DNA from: Actinomycetota bacterium
GTDB lineage: Bacteria; Actinomycetota; Nitriliruptoria; Nitriliruptorales; Nitriliruptoraceae
DNA: 64,000 nucleotides
Direction of reading: 5' to 3'
Assembly (NCBI GenBank): GCA_019347575.1
Contig: JAHWKY010000019.1
Location: 1-64,000, forward strand
Positions 34,653 through 43,447 of this stretch are shown here, piece after piece (the first letter of the stretch is position 1; each line of letters starts with the position of its first letter). The position numbers and the translations under genes are program-made. The notes beneath the pieces are model-generated. The model saw only the letters and a list, made by a program, of their open reading frames with translations, made no database searches and was not told the origin of the DNA.

Positions 34653-36113
34653 TCAGCCATCCGCCGGCACTCGTAGGTCGGGCACGCGCTTCGGCGCCCC
34701 ACGCTCACAGAACGGACTCGTCATCCCGCCCATCGCGCGGTCCGTGAGGTAGGGCAGCGCGTAGGCAGCCAGGGCGACGAGCGCGAGCCACAGCACGTAC
34801 GTCGTCGACGGGATCCCCGAGCCCGCCGGGATCGCGGCGAGGACCTGTGGCTCGCCACCTCCCGTCGGAGGTGGCGCCACTTGCGGGGCGGGCTCAGCCG
34901 GCGCCGCGACGGGCGGCTGGAACACGCCGGTCTGCGGCGGCGGGGGGTTGGAGACGCCGGTGGCAGGCGGGACGGGGGCCGGTGGGTCCACGGGGGCCGC
35001 GGGTGGAGGCGGCAGCGGCGGCAGCTCGAAGGGTTCGGTCGCAGCGGCACGGACCGATCCGCGACCGAAGACGTAGTGGATCTCCGGTCCGAGCCCGAGG
35101 AAGCCCAGGAGTGCCACGTAGATGTCGGGGGGTAGGTTGGCGATGACGTCGTTGATCGGCACCGGCCCCGTGAGCGCCTCCTTCATCACGGTCGTGTCGA
35201 CCACGATGATGAGTCCACCGGCTTCACGCGCGGCGTCAGCGCCGTTGACGGTCTCCTCGTGCGCGGTGAGGATGACCTCGATGCCGAGTGCTTCACGGAT
35301 GTCCTGCTGTGCCGGGTTCTCGACCGGCGGGGGGCCGTCACCCGGCTCCTCGTCCTGCACCGGACGGGCCCCCTCCTCGTCGACGACGTAGCCCTGCCCG
35401 GCGATCGTCAGCCCGTTGACCTCCGTGTGTCCCGTCGTCGTGCCGGTCACCCCGTCGGACCGCGCCGTCATCTGAGTCCGCACCGAGTCGATCGTGATCA
35501 CCCCGCCCATGAGCGCGACGTCCTCGGCGGCCGCGTCCATGCTCGTGACCGTGACCGCCTCGTCCTCGGGAACCGTCGAGAGCGACAGCGACGACACCGA
35601 GCCGTAGCCGGCGTTCTCGGGGTTCGGAGACTGCGAGGAAACCGCGGTCGCCAGCACGTCGAGCCCGAGCGCCTCGGCGTGCATCCCCGATCCCGTCCCG
35701 GGCGCCGCCTGATCGTCCTCGTGGGGCGGAGCCGGGTAGCTCGCGTTGGCGCGGACGAACCAGTCCTCTTCGCACGAGCAGATGGTCGAGAACCCGTCAC
35801 CGAAGGCGGGTCCGGGCCACGTCGAGGACGCGGTCGCACGCGATGTCGGCCCGGTCTGCAGGGTCGTGCGGGTGTAGGAGGTGCTCGCCTCCATCTGCGG
35901 CTCGCCCGGGTCGGTCGGGATCGGGATGCTCTGCTCGAAGAACAGGATCGAGAACGGTGAGGCCTCGGCCTTGCTCGTGTAGCCGCCGAGTTCACCCGGA
36001 TCGGTCCGGATCTCGACCTCCTGTGCGACCGCCCCGGGCAGCAGCGGCAGGGTCGCCCCGCCGACGACCACGGCGGACACGATGGATGCCCACGCCCGCG
36101 TCCGACGCCTCAC
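34653..36113 (-). CDS. Secreted, membrane-anchored protein coupled to ABC transporter
   Basis: A 486-residue protein of no recognised family. Residues 1-30 are a signal peptide ending GAVAQ. The central 320 residues are Ser/Thr/Asp-rich and look beta-rich, with one CSC motif (STICSCEED, about 110). A proline-rich stalk (about 370-440, repeats of PPP and PAP) leads to one transmembrane helix (TYVLWLALVALAAYALPYL, about 445-463) and a short tail. So it is displayed outside on a stalk. Its GTG start overlaps the livF stop (GTGA), strong evidence that it works with the transporter, perhaps as a receptor or docking factor for a hydrophobic substrate. Confidence 0.72.
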   Translation of the reverse strand: MRRRTRAWASIVSAVVVGGATLPLLPGAVAQEVEIRTDPGELGGYTSKAEASPFSILFFEQSIPIPTDPGEPQMEASTSYTRTTLQTGPTSRATASSTWPGPAFGDGFSTICSCEEDWFVRANASYPAPPHEDDQAAPGTGSGMHAEALGLDVLATAVSSQSPNPENAGYGSVSSLSLSTVPEDEAVTVTSMDAAAEDVALMGGVITIDSVRTQMTARSDGVTGTTTGHTEVNGLTIAGQGYVVDEEGARPVQDEEPGDGPPPVENPAQQDIREALGIEVILTAHEETVNGADAAREAGGLIIVVDTTVMKEALTGPVPINDVIANLPPDIYVALLGFLGLGPEIHYVFGRGSVRAAATEPFELPPLPPPPAAPVDPPAPVPPATGVSNPPPPQTGVFQPPVAAPAEPAPQVAPPPTGGGEPQVLAAIPAGSGIPSTTYVLWLALVALAAYALPYLTDRAMGGMTSPFCERGAPKRVPDLRVPADG

Positions 36114-36820
36114 GCCGCACCTCCCAGGTACGCCTCGGAGAGCTGGTCCTCGATGTCCTGCGGTTGACCGATCGCGGTCACGCGTCCGTGGACCATGACC
36201 ACGCCGTACTCCGCGACGGCGAGGGCCGTCCGAGCGAACTGTTCGATCACCAGGACCGAGATCCCTTCCCGTGCGATCCGGCTGACGATCGCGTACAGCT
36301 CCTCGACGATCAAGGGTGCCAACCCCATCGACAGTTCGTCCAGTAGCAGCAGCTCCGGGTCGGTGGCGAGCGCCCGGGACATCGCGAGCATCTGCTGCTC
36401 ACCACCCGACAGGGTGCCCGCGAGCTGCTCGCGGCGCTCGCCGAGGCGCGGGAAGTACTCGAAGGCCCGGTCGCGCAGGTCGCGTTCCGGCGCCGACGCC
36501 GAGTACGCGAACAGGCGGATGTTCTCGCTCACGCTGAGGTTGGGGAAGATGCCGCGCCCCTCGGGGATCGTGCAGGTGCCGGCGCGCGCCAGCGCATCCG
36601 GAGCCAGACCGTTCACATGGTGCCCGTTGATGTGCACGTGACCCTCGGTGGGCTCCATCTGGCCGGAGATGACCTTGAGCGTCGTGGTCTTGCCCGCACC
36701 GTTGGGTCCGAGCAGCGCGACGACGGTGCCCCGCGGGACGGTGAAGCTGACACCCCGCAGCACCTCGATGCGTCCGTAGGCAGCGTGCACGTCGCGCAGC
36801 TCGAGGATCGGCGTGGTCAT
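36110..36820 (-). CDS. livF: Branched-chain-type ABC transporter ATPase LivF
   Basis: A 236-residue ATPase of the HAAT (Liv) class. It has Walker A GPNGAGKTT (about 37-45), the signature LSGGEQQ (about 133) and Walker B LLLLDELSMGL. Its length and the ending GEAYLGG-like SEAYLGGAA are typical of LivF. The ATG is preceded by GGGGGGAGG from repeat family A. It overlaps the next gene by four bases. LivF pairs with LivG to power the fused permease. The substrate is not known. Confidence 0.92.
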   Translation of the reverse strand: MTTPILELRDVHAAYGRIEVLRGVSFTVPRGTVVALLGPNGAGKTTTLKVISGQMEPTEGHVHINGHHVNGLAPDALARAGTCTIPEGRGIFPNLSVSENIRLFAYSASAPERDLRDRAFEYFPRLGERREQLAGTLSGGEQQMLAMSRALATDPELLLLDELSMGLAPLIVEELYAIVSRIAREGISVLVIEQFARTALAVAEYGVVMVHGRVTAIGQPQDIEDQLSEAYLGGAA

Positions 36821-36821
36821 A

Positions 36822-36943
36822 CCTCCCCCCTGGAGGGGGGAGGGGCCGGCGTTGCCGGCCTGGGGGGTGAGGTTCGATCGGTAATTGCCTCCCCCCTGGA
36901 GGGGGGAGGTGCCGGCGTTGCCGGCCTGGGGGGTGAGGTTCGA
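36822..36943. repeat. Repeat family A, two tandem copies before livF
   Basis: Copies at 36822-36877 and 36888-36943 are 56 bases each and nearly identical, joined by ten bases (TCGGTAATTG). Each has the C6/G6 palindrome and the GCCGGCGTTGCCGGC core. The inner copy ends one base before the livF ATG, providing its GGGGGGAGG ribosome binding site. They fill the whole livG-livF gap. Confidence 0.9.
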
Positions 36944-36947
36944 ACCG

Positions 36948-37700
36948 TCATACGCCCGCCTCCTCGACCGCGACCTCTGCCCCGAGGTAGGCCGCCTGGA
37001 CCTCGTCGTTGGCCTGGATCTCCTCGGGTCGGCCAGAGGCGATGATGCGACCGAAGTCGAGCACGTCGATCCACTCGCACACGTCCATGACGAGCTCGAC
37101 GTCGTGCTCGACCATCAGGATCGACTTGCCACGGCGTGCGAGCTCGCGGAGCAGGTCGCCGAACTCGGCGGTCTCCTCCTCGTCCTGTCCGGACGCGGGC
37201 TCATCGAGCAGCAGCAGCTCGGGATCGATCGCGAGCGCACGGCCGAGCTCGGTGCGCCGAGCCATCCCGGTGGGGATGGAGTCAGCGGGCTGGTGCCGGA
37301 AGTCCTCGAGCCCGATCAGGTCGATCAGCTCCTCGGCGACGAGGCGCGGTTGGGGTGCGTCGTTGTTCCACGAGCGGTGGATCTCGGCAGACACCAGCAG
37401 GTTCTCGTACACGGTCAGCGACCCGAACACCTCGAGGCGTTGGAAGGTCCGCCCGATGCCCCGCCGCGCCCGCGCCTGGACGGCGAACGACGTGACGTCC
37501 TCGCCCTTCCAGAACACCTGGCCGGACGTCGGTTCCTGCAGCCCGGAGATGATGTTGAAGGTGGTGGTCTTGCCCGCTCCGTTGGGACCGATGAGCGCCG
37601 CGATCCGTCCCGACTCGACGTCGATCGAGGCGTGATCGACCGCGATGACACCGCCGAAGCGCATGACGACGTCGCGGACCTCGAGGATGACGTCACCCAA
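36948..37700 (-). CDS. livG: Branched-chain-type ABC transporter ATPase LivG
   Basis: A 250-residue ATPase with Walker A GPNGAGKTT (about 38-46) and the LivG-type ending (NDEVQAAYLGAEVAVEEAG). The usual signature is replaced by IPTGMARRTELGRALA, while Walker B LLLLDEPASGQ is normal. TTG at 37700 is the start; GGAGG lies upstream and the first residues are MGDVILEVRDV. It overlaps the permease gene by eight bases. The altered signature (LSxGxxR to PTGMARR) is worth note, as LivF has a normal one. Confidence 0.88.
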   Translation of the reverse strand: MGDVILEVRDVVMRFGGVIAVDHASIDVESGRIAALIGPNGAGKTTTFNIISGLQEPTSGQVFWKGEDVTSFAVQARARRGIGRTFQRLEVFGSLTVYENLLVSAEIHRSWNNDAPQPRLVAEELIDLIGLEDFRHQPADSIPTGMARRTELGRALAIDPELLLLDEPASGQDEEETAEFGDLLRELARRGKSILMVEHDVELVMDVCEWIDVLDFGRIIASGRPEEIQANDEVQAAYLGAEVAVEEAGV

Positions 37701-39660
37701 CCGGGGTCACCTCCCCGAGGACCAGCGTGTCGTCATCAGCCGGCTCGAGCGAGGCGGGGCGCGGCTCGTCGCCGTCCTCGTCGACGGTGCCGCCTTTGGC
37801 GGTCTTGAACAGCCACCCCGCGATGCCGTTGGGGTTGCGGCCGAGCAGGATCGCCGCGACACCGATCAGCAGAGCTGCGAGCCCCCCGACGGCCGGGAAG
37901 CGGTCCTGCAGTACCGGCAACCAACCGAGCGCCATACCACCGATCAGCGCTCCCGTGATGGAGGTGATGCCTCCGACGACCGCGAGCAGGAGGACCGGCA
38001 GGCTCTGGAACATCGTGAAGTCGGCCGCGCCCACGGACACCCGCATCCCCGAGAACATGGCGCCCGCGACCCCGGCCATCCCAGCGGAGATGGCGAAGAC
38101 CGCGACCCGGGTTCCGGTGATGTTGAGCCCGAGGGTCCCGCACGCCGCGGGGCTATCGCGGGTCGCGAGCAGGAAACGGCCGTAGCGACCGCGCCGGATC
38201 CACAAGGTGAAGAACGCGAGCAGGACGAACGCGACGGCGACGGCGACGGTCATCGCCGCCTCGCTCGCCAGCGAGATGCCGAGCACGGTGGGCCGCTGGA
38301 CCTCCGCGGCACCGCCCAGCGAGAACCCCAACTCCGAGGTCTCGAACACGAGCTTGTCCATCGCCACCGCGAACGCCAGTGTCGCGAGGCCGAGGTAGAG
38401 ACCTCGGAGCCGGAGCGCCGGGATGGCGATGATCGCTCCGGTGATCGCGGCGACCAGTCCCGCAGCGAGCAACGTTCCCAGGTTGAGGTTGCCACCGAAG
38501 GTCCGGGCCACGACGAGAGCGCCGAAGCCGACGAAGGTCATCTGGCCCAGCGAGACATCGCCCCCGTAGCCCGTGAGCACCACCAGGGACAGCATGATCA
38601 GTGCCAGGGAGAGCGAGTTGCCGAGGTTGGCGGTGTTGGCGGCGCCGGCGAACTGCGTGATGACCACCACGGCCGTGATCAGCACGACGCCCCACGTGAC
38701 CGCCCGCCGCCAGGTCGGCACCTTCACGAGCGTGGCGCCCTGAACCGTGCCGACCCGCAGCTTCTCCTGCGGCAGCAGGATCATGATGGCGAACAGGAAG
38801 ACGGTCGGGAGCGCGGCACGGAACCCGCCGAGGACCCCCTCGAAACGCTCGACGAACGCCTGCGGCAACCCCTGCTGCTGGATCAGGAGCGAGTACTGGG
38901 TCAGCAGTCCCAGGATCAAGGCGCCGATGAACGTGCGCGGGAGGTTGACGAGCTTGCCGAGCATCGCCGCCGCGTACGCGTTGACCACCAGCAGCGTCAG
39001 CTGGAAGTAGTCGAGGCCGAGCTCGTTGATGAGCAGGATGCCGGCCAGCGCCGCCAGCGAGCTGCCCAGCGCCCAGGACAGCATCCCGAGCAGACCGGGC
39101 CGCGCGCCCTGGAGCGCGAGCAGCTCCCGGTTGTCGACGATCGCGCGCATCGCGACCCCGGTACGGGTGCGGTTGAGGAGCACGTAGAGCGCGATCGCCA
39201 CCGCGAGCGCGATCACGAACGTCAACACCTCGTGCGCGGTGACGAACACACCGAACACCTCGAACGAGGTCGCCGAGAAGAACTCCTCCACGGACCGTCC
39301 GGTCGGCGGCCACCGGTTCTGGGCGAAACCGATGAGCATCACGAGCAGACCGACGGTCACCGTCAACGACACCGTGACCGAGGCGCCCGCAAGGTGGCGC
39401 ATCATCACCCTCTCGATGATGGCGCCGAACAGCGGGGCGATGACCAGCACGACCAGGAGGAGCGCGACGACCGCGGGAAGTCCACGGTTGACGTCGAGCT
39501 CCCAGTACACGAAGGCCATCACCATGCCGACGGCGCCGTGGGCCATGTTGAACACGTTCGACGTCGCGTACGTGATGACCAGGCCGCTGGCGGCGATCGC
39601 GTACGCAGAGCCCACGACCAACCCGAAGATCGTGAAGCTGAGGAAGCTGTCGAAGCTCAC
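37693..39660 (-). CDS. Fused LivH-LivM ABC permease
   Basis: A 655-residue permease that joins the two Liv permeases. Residues about 1-300 are LivH-like (SAYAIAASGLVITYATSNVFNMAHGAVG) and about 330-620 LivM-like (GYGGDVSLGQMTFVGFGALV, ALRLRGLYLGLATLAFAVAM, GVAGAMFSGMRVSVG), followed by a charged cytoplasmic tail rich in Asp and Glu. About 16-18 membrane helices are expected. The GTG start 39660 overlaps the substrate-binding protein stop (GTGA). LivH-LivM fusions are known in Actinobacteria. The frame remains open upstream to about 40674, but that part is antisense-frame overlap with the binding protein and is not translated by this reading. Confidence 0.92.
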   Translation of the reverse strand: MSFDSFLSFTIFGLVVGSAYAIAASGLVITYATSNVFNMAHGAVGMVMAFVYWELDVNRGLPAVVALLLVVLVIAPLFGAIIERVMMRHLAGASVTVSLTVTVGLLVMLIGFAQNRWPPTGRSVEEFFSATSFEVFGVFVTAHEVLTFVIALAVAIALYVLLNRTRTGVAMRAIVDNRELLALQGARPGLLGMLSWALGSSLAALAGILLINELGLDYFQLTLLVVNAYAAAMLGKLVNLPRTFIGALILGLLTQYSLLIQQQGLPQAFVERFEGVLGGFRAALPTVFLFAIMILLPQEKLRVGTVQGATLVKVPTWRRAVTWGVVLITAVVVITQFAGAANTANLGNSLSLALIMLSLVVLTGYGGDVSLGQMTFVGFGALVVARTFGGNLNLGTLLAAGLVAAITGAIIAIPALRLRGLYLGLATLAFAVAMDKLVFETSELGFSLGGAAEVQRPTVLGISLASEAAMTVAVAVAFVLLAFFTLWIRRGRYGRFLLATRDSPAACGTLGLNITGTRVAVFAISAGMAGVAGAMFSGMRVSVGAADFTMFQSLPVLLLAVVGGITSITGALIGGMALGWLPVLQDRFPAVGGLAALLIGVAAILLGRNPNGIAGWLFKTAKGGTVDEDGDEPRPASLEPADDDTLVLGEVTPVG

Positions 39661-41237
39661 TCGACCGGCACCTGTTGCACGTGGTTGTCGCAGCGCATGC
39701 CCTGACCCGCGGGCTCGACGCGGTGGAACGCCCCGTCGCGCGGGGCGATGATGATCACGCAGTCCGCCGGGATCTTCTCCCCGATGTTCTGCGGCGGGAT
39801 GAGGCCGTTGCCCTCGAAGCCGTTGACCTGACCGAGCTTGTCGATCAGCGCGGTGCGCGACAGCTCCGGCATCGTCTTCAGGGTCTCGACGAACAGGCGC
39901 GCCGCCGACCAGGCGTAGATGCCCAGTCCGGTGGGACGCGCGCCCGGCTCGACCTGGTTGACCCACTGGGCGTAGAGCAACAGCTCGGGGTGGCGGTCCG
40001 CCTCCTCGAGGATCACGCTCGGGACCGCGATCTGGGTGTTCGTCGCCGCGAGCGACCCGCGGCGATCCTGGGTGAGGATGTCGGGGGTGTAGGCGTTGGA
40101 CTGCAGGGCGTAGATGGACGGGGCGTAGTTCTGCTGCTGCATCGCGTCCGCGAGCCGCAGACCCTGCTGCCACGCGCCCTGGAAGGCGACGAAGTCGAGC
40201 GGGGGACCGCCGTCGGATGGGTTCTTCATGGTGAGGACGTGGGAGCCGTAGTTGGTCTCGGAGATGTCGATGCCCTGGATCTCGACGAAGTCGTAGCCGG
40301 CACCCGCCTCGGTGCCAGGTACGACCAGCTCGTTGACCTGGTACTCGGTCGTCTCGGCCCTGATGTAGTAGAAGCCGGCGCGCTTCACGTCCGCCTGGGT
40401 GGCCCAGTAGTTGTACTCCGCGAGCGGCTGCCAGCCGGGGCTCATCGCATCGGTCGAGAACGCGGTGGGGACCTGCTGCATGGTCTTGTTCGGCGCCGCG
40501 GTGCGCAGGTCGGGGTAGTTGCAGTCGCGCACGACCGGGGCGGCGCCCTGCTCGAACGCCGACATCGAGCCGACCGCGGCGAAGGTCTTGCTGCACGCGT
40601 CGGTGTAGGCCTGTCGGTTGCCGTTGGAGTCGAGCCGTGTGTCGTAGCGGGCGAGGTCGAGCTGGCGGCCACACACCCCGCCCTCGGTGCCGTTGATCAT
40701 CGCGAAGTAGGCCAGGGTGGCGAGCTGTGCGTCCTTGAACAGCCCGGGGACCGCCCCGCCGATGTCGGACGCGTTCGCGACCTTGATCACGTCGTCGGTG
40801 ATCGCGACCTGGGGCACGTCCGCCCCGACCGACGCGCCGCAGGCAGCCGCTCCACCGGTCGTGCCCTCGCCGGCGCTCCCGGTCGTGCTCGCGTCGCCCG
40901 TGGCCGTCCCGCCCGTCGTCTCCCCACCGGAGGTCGCGGTCTCCTGGGTGGTCGCGCCCGTCGTCCCGCCGGTCGTGCCTCCGGTCGCCGTACCGGTCGT
41001 TGCGGTCGAACCGGTCGTTCCGGTCGTTGCGGTCGTGGTGCCACCGGTGGTGGTGGCCGGCACCTCAGTCGCCCCGGTCGTGGGAGCGTCCGCCCCCGTG
41101 GTGTCGCCGCCCGTCGTGGCCCCGAGTGCGCCCTGCTCGATGACGAACTGCCGTTGCTCGTCGGTCAGACGCGCCCCGCAAGCCACGGTGACCATGCTCG
41201 CGAGCATGAGGAGCGCCAGCACTCGTACCCTGCTCAC
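39657..41237 (-). CDS. ABC transporter substrate-binding lipoprotein
   Basis: A 526-residue periplasmic-binding protein type 1 (Peripla_BP_6-like). It starts at GTG 41237 with GGAGGA six bases upstream. The signal peptide ends with a lipobox-like TVAC (Cys about 21), followed by a Thr/Gly-rich low-complexity linker (about 40-140) that should lift the binding domain off the membrane. The binding domain (about 145-526) contains FKDAQLATLAYFAMINGTEGG, YDFVEIQGIDISETNYGSHV and YAWSAARLFVETLK. The long linker is unusual for LivJ proteins. It opens the transporter operon. A KstR operator is absent; paired 27-base repeats lie upstream. Confidence 0.87.
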   Translation of the reverse strand: MSRVRVLALLMLASMVTVACGARLTDEQRQFVIEQGALGATTGGDTTGADAPTTGATEVPATTTGGTTTATTGTTGSTATTGTATGGTTGGTTGATTQETATSGGETTGGTATGDASTTGSAGEGTTGGAAACGASVGADVPQVAITDDVIKVANASDIGGAVPGLFKDAQLATLAYFAMINGTEGGVCGRQLDLARYDTRLDSNGNRQAYTDACSKTFAAVGSMSAFEQGAAPVVRDCNYPDLRTAAPNKTMQQVPTAFSTDAMSPGWQPLAEYNYWATQADVKRAGFYYIRAETTEYQVNELVVPGTEAGAGYDFVEIQGIDISETNYGSHVLTMKNPSDGGPPLDFVAFQGAWQQGLRLADAMQQQNYAPSIYALQSNAYTPDILTQDRRGSLAATNTQIAVPSVILEEADRHPELLLYAQWVNQVEPGARPTGLGIYAWSAARLFVETLKTMPELSRTALIDKLGQVNGFEGNGLIPPQNIGEKIPADCVIIIAPRDGAFHRVEPAGQGMRCDNHVQQVPVE

Positions 41238-41259
41238 TCCGGCTCCTCCCATCGCCCGT

Positions 41260-41322
41260 GCCGTACAAGTTGGCGGCCGTGTCGCTCTGACGGCCGCCGT
41301 ACAAGTGGGCGGCCGTGTCGCT
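41260..41322. repeat. 27-base direct repeat upstream of the transporter operon
   Basis: Copies at 41260-41286 and 41296-41322 differ at one base and are 36 bases apart. Each contains GCCGTACAAGT, and GGCCGCC-gtacaagtg-GGCGGCC (41292-41314) is an inverted repeat around the second copy. They sit 23-85 bases upstream of the binding-protein GTG, in promoter position, so paired operator sites are likely. Confidence 0.65.
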
Positions 41323-41349
41323 CGAGGCCAACCGTAGGCCCTGCCGCGT

Positions 41350-42321
41350 CTACATGCCGCCCGCTTTCAGAAGCTCGATCGCCGCGAAGCTCTGCTTGGG
41401 ATCGCGGGTCTCCCAGTACTTGCTCACGGCGGCCGCGAGGTCCTCCACGTCCCAGTGCCCGGACTCGGCGTCGAACCGCTGCTCGAGGCTCGGGGCGGCG
41501 ACCAGACCCACGTAGCCGCCGTGCACGACGAACACCTGACCGCTCACCGCCTCGGCCGCTGGTGAGGACAGGAACGCGACGAGCGGTGCCACGTGCTCGG
41601 GCGCGATCGGGTCGTAGTCGCCCTCGGCCTGCGCCCCGAAAACCTCGGCGGTCATGCGGGTCCGCGCGCGGGGGCAGATGGCGTTGGCACGCACGCCGTA
41701 CTTCCCGCACGAGTTCGCGATCGACATCGTCAGCCCGACGATCCCCGACTTCGCGGCGGAGTAGTTGGGCTGGCCCGGTGAGCCGATCAGGAACGCCTCG
41801 GAGGAGGTGTTGACGATGCGCGCGTAGACCGGCCCATCCGACTCCTTGGAGCGGTCTCGCCAGTACGACGTCGCCGCTCGGCAGGTCGCGAAGTGGCCTC
41901 GGAGGTGGACCCGGATCACCGCGTCCCACTCCTCGTCGGACATCGAGAAGAGCATGCGGTCGCGGATGATCCCGGCGTTGTTGACGAGGATGTCGAGGCC
42001 ATCGAACGTCTCGATCGCGGTGCGGACGAGCCCGTCGGCATCGTCCGTGTCGGCGACGTCGCCGTGGTGCGCGACCGCCTCGCCGCCCAGATCAGCGATC
42101 TCAGCCACGACCTCGTCAGCGAGACGGGCTCCCTCAGCACTGTCCCGCCCGCCCGGTCGCTCCGCGACCTCCCGGCGATCCCCCGCCGGGCTCGCCCCGA
42201 CGTCGTTGACGACGACGCGCGCACCCTGCTTCGCCAGCTCCAGTGCCTCGACGCGGCCGAGGCCGCGCCCCGCCCCCGTGACGATCGCGACCTTGCCGTC
42301 CAGCCTCGTTGCCTCGCTCAA
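41350..42321 (-). CDS. Hsd4A-like hydroxysteroid/hydroxyacyl-CoA dehydrogenase
   Basis: A 323-residue SDR of the 17beta-HSD type 4 group. It has TGAGRGLG (about 15-22), VVVNDVGAS, VNNAGIIRDRML (about 118), SSEAFLIGSPGQPNYSAAK (catalytic Tyr and Lys) and the PRARTRMTAEVF stretch close to mycobacterial Hsd4A (Rv3502c-like). Hsd4A oxidises the beta-hydroxyacyl CoA of the side chain. The start is TTG 42321 (GAGGAG seven bases upstream). It follows a FadE27-like gene by 27 bases, and in mycobacteria hsd4A is near fadE26-fadE27, which supports the call. Confidence 0.85.
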   Translation of the reverse strand: MSEATRLDGKVAIVTGAGRGLGRVEALELAKQGARVVVNDVGASPAGDRREVAERPGGRDSAEGARLADEVVAEIADLGGEAVAHHGDVADTDDADGLVRTAIETFDGLDILVNNAGIIRDRMLFSMSDEEWDAVIRVHLRGHFATCRAATSYWRDRSKESDGPVYARIVNTSSEAFLIGSPGQPNYSAAKSGIVGLTMSIANSCGKYGVRANAICPRARTRMTAEVFGAQAEGDYDPIAPEHVAPLVAFLSSPAAEAVSGQVFVVHGGYVGLVAAPSLEQRFDAESGHWDVEDLAAAVSKYWETRDPKQSFAAIELLKAGGM

Positions 42322-42348
42322 GCGCGTGCTCCTCGTGTCCGGTGCGTG

Positions 42349-43443
42349 TCAAGCGGGCTCGGCCGCGAGCGTCCGGCCCAGGCTCAGCAGCTGGTCGGTG
42401 CCGCTGCCGAGCGTGAACTCGATGCGCTTGGCCCAGCCGAAGTAGCGGTGCAGGCCGTAGCTGTGGTCCACGCCGACGCCACCGTGGACGTGGTGGACCC
42501 CGTACAGCACGCGGTGACCGGCCTCTGCGGCCCACCACTTCGCGATGGTGACCTCGTCGGTCGCAGCGAGCCCCTCGGCCAGCCGCCACGCCGCCTGCAG
42601 GGCGGTCAGACGCACCGCCTCCGCGTCTATGTAGGCGTCGGCGACGCGGTGACCGACCGCCTGGAACGTCGCGACGGGGCGCCCGAACTGCTCCCGTTCG
42701 GAGGTGTAGGCGGCGGCACGCTCGACGGCGCGCGTGCACACGCCCGACTGCAGCGATGCGAGCCCGGCGAGGGCCCGTTCACGGAGCCACGCCGGGGCGC
42801 CGTCGCCGGGGATCCCGAGCGCCTCCGCGGGAGCATCGGCCAGCTCGACCGTGCCAGCCGGCCAGCCGCCGGTGAGCGATCCGGCGGTGATGCTCAGGCC
42901 CTCGCTGTCGGCGTCGAGGAGGTGGAGGCCCTCGTCACCGTCGCTGGTCACCCCAGCGACGACGAGGTGATCGACGAGCGGGGCGAGCGGCACGACGCTG
43001 CGGCTTCCGTTGAGCCTCCAGTGGTCGCCATCGGGTGTCGCCACCACGTCGGGGTCGTGGGTCGTCCCGAGCGCCCCGCTCAAGGTGACCTCGCCCGCGA
43101 CGACGCCGGGCAGGAGACGTGCACGCTGCTGCTCGGTCCCGAACGCTGCGATCGGCAACGCCCCGAGCACCAGCGTCTCCCATGCCGGCACCTGAGCCAC
43201 GTGTGCCCCGACCTGCTCGAGCAGCAGGTGCAGCTCGAGGAAGGTCAGGCCGCCGCCACCGTGCTCCTCGGGGAGCGCGATGCCGAGCAGGCCCGCGTCG
43301 GCGAGCTCACGCCAGGTCGAGCGGTCGAACCACTCCCCCGCGGCGTCGAGCGTGTCGAGCGAGGCGTTGGTGACCTGGCCTCCGAGGATCCGCGCCCCGA
43401 GGTCGCGGACGGTCTCCTGGGCTTCGTCGAGGCGGAAGTCCAC
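42349..43443 (-). CDS. Acyl-CoA dehydrogenase, FadE27-like beta subunit (second pair)
   Basis: A 364-residue acyl-CoA dehydrogenase subunit. GTG 43443 has GAGGTAG upstream and gives VDFRLDEAQETVRDL. Typical segments are GVCTRAVERAAAYTSEREQFGRPVA and HHVHGGVGVDHSYGLHRYFGWAKRIEF. It is four bases after the FadE26-like gene. It is a paralogue of the subunit at 13292 with the same architecture but distinct sequence. The pair would be a heterotetramer for a different side-chain length than the first pair. Confidence 0.82.
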   Translation of the reverse strand: MDFRLDEAQETVRDLGARILGGQVTNASLDTLDAAGEWFDRSTWRELADAGLLGIALPEEHGGGGLTFLELHLLLEQVGAHVAQVPAWETLVLGALPIAAFGTEQQRARLLPGVVAGEVTLSGALGTTHDPDVVATPDGDHWRLNGSRSVVPLAPLVDHLVVAGVTSDGDEGLHLLDADSEGLSITAGSLTGGWPAGTVELADAPAEALGIPGDGAPAWLRERALAGLASLQSGVCTRAVERAAAYTSEREQFGRPVATFQAVGHRVADAYIDAEAVRLTALQAAWRLAEGLAATDEVTIAKWWAAEAGHRVLYGVHHVHGGVGVDHSYGLHRYFGWAKRIEFTLGSGTDQLLSLGRTLAAEPA

Positions 43444-43447
43444 GCGG

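Noticed and set aside
37645-39705. 686-codon plus-strand frame rich in Asp, Glu, His and Arg
   Set aside because: Antisense of the LivH-LivM permease. The low-complexity charged sequence is the mirror of hydrophobic membrane codons.
39661-40674. Upstream extension of the LivH-LivM frame
   Set aside because: The frame is open but overlaps the substrate-binding protein in a different frame. The GTG at 39660 overlaps the binding-protein stop and starts the family N-terminus.
40800-41130. Possible repeat array in the transporter lipoprotein gene
   Set aside because: The repetitive DNA encodes a Thr/Gly-rich linker in frame with signal peptide and binding domain. It is a low-complexity coding region.
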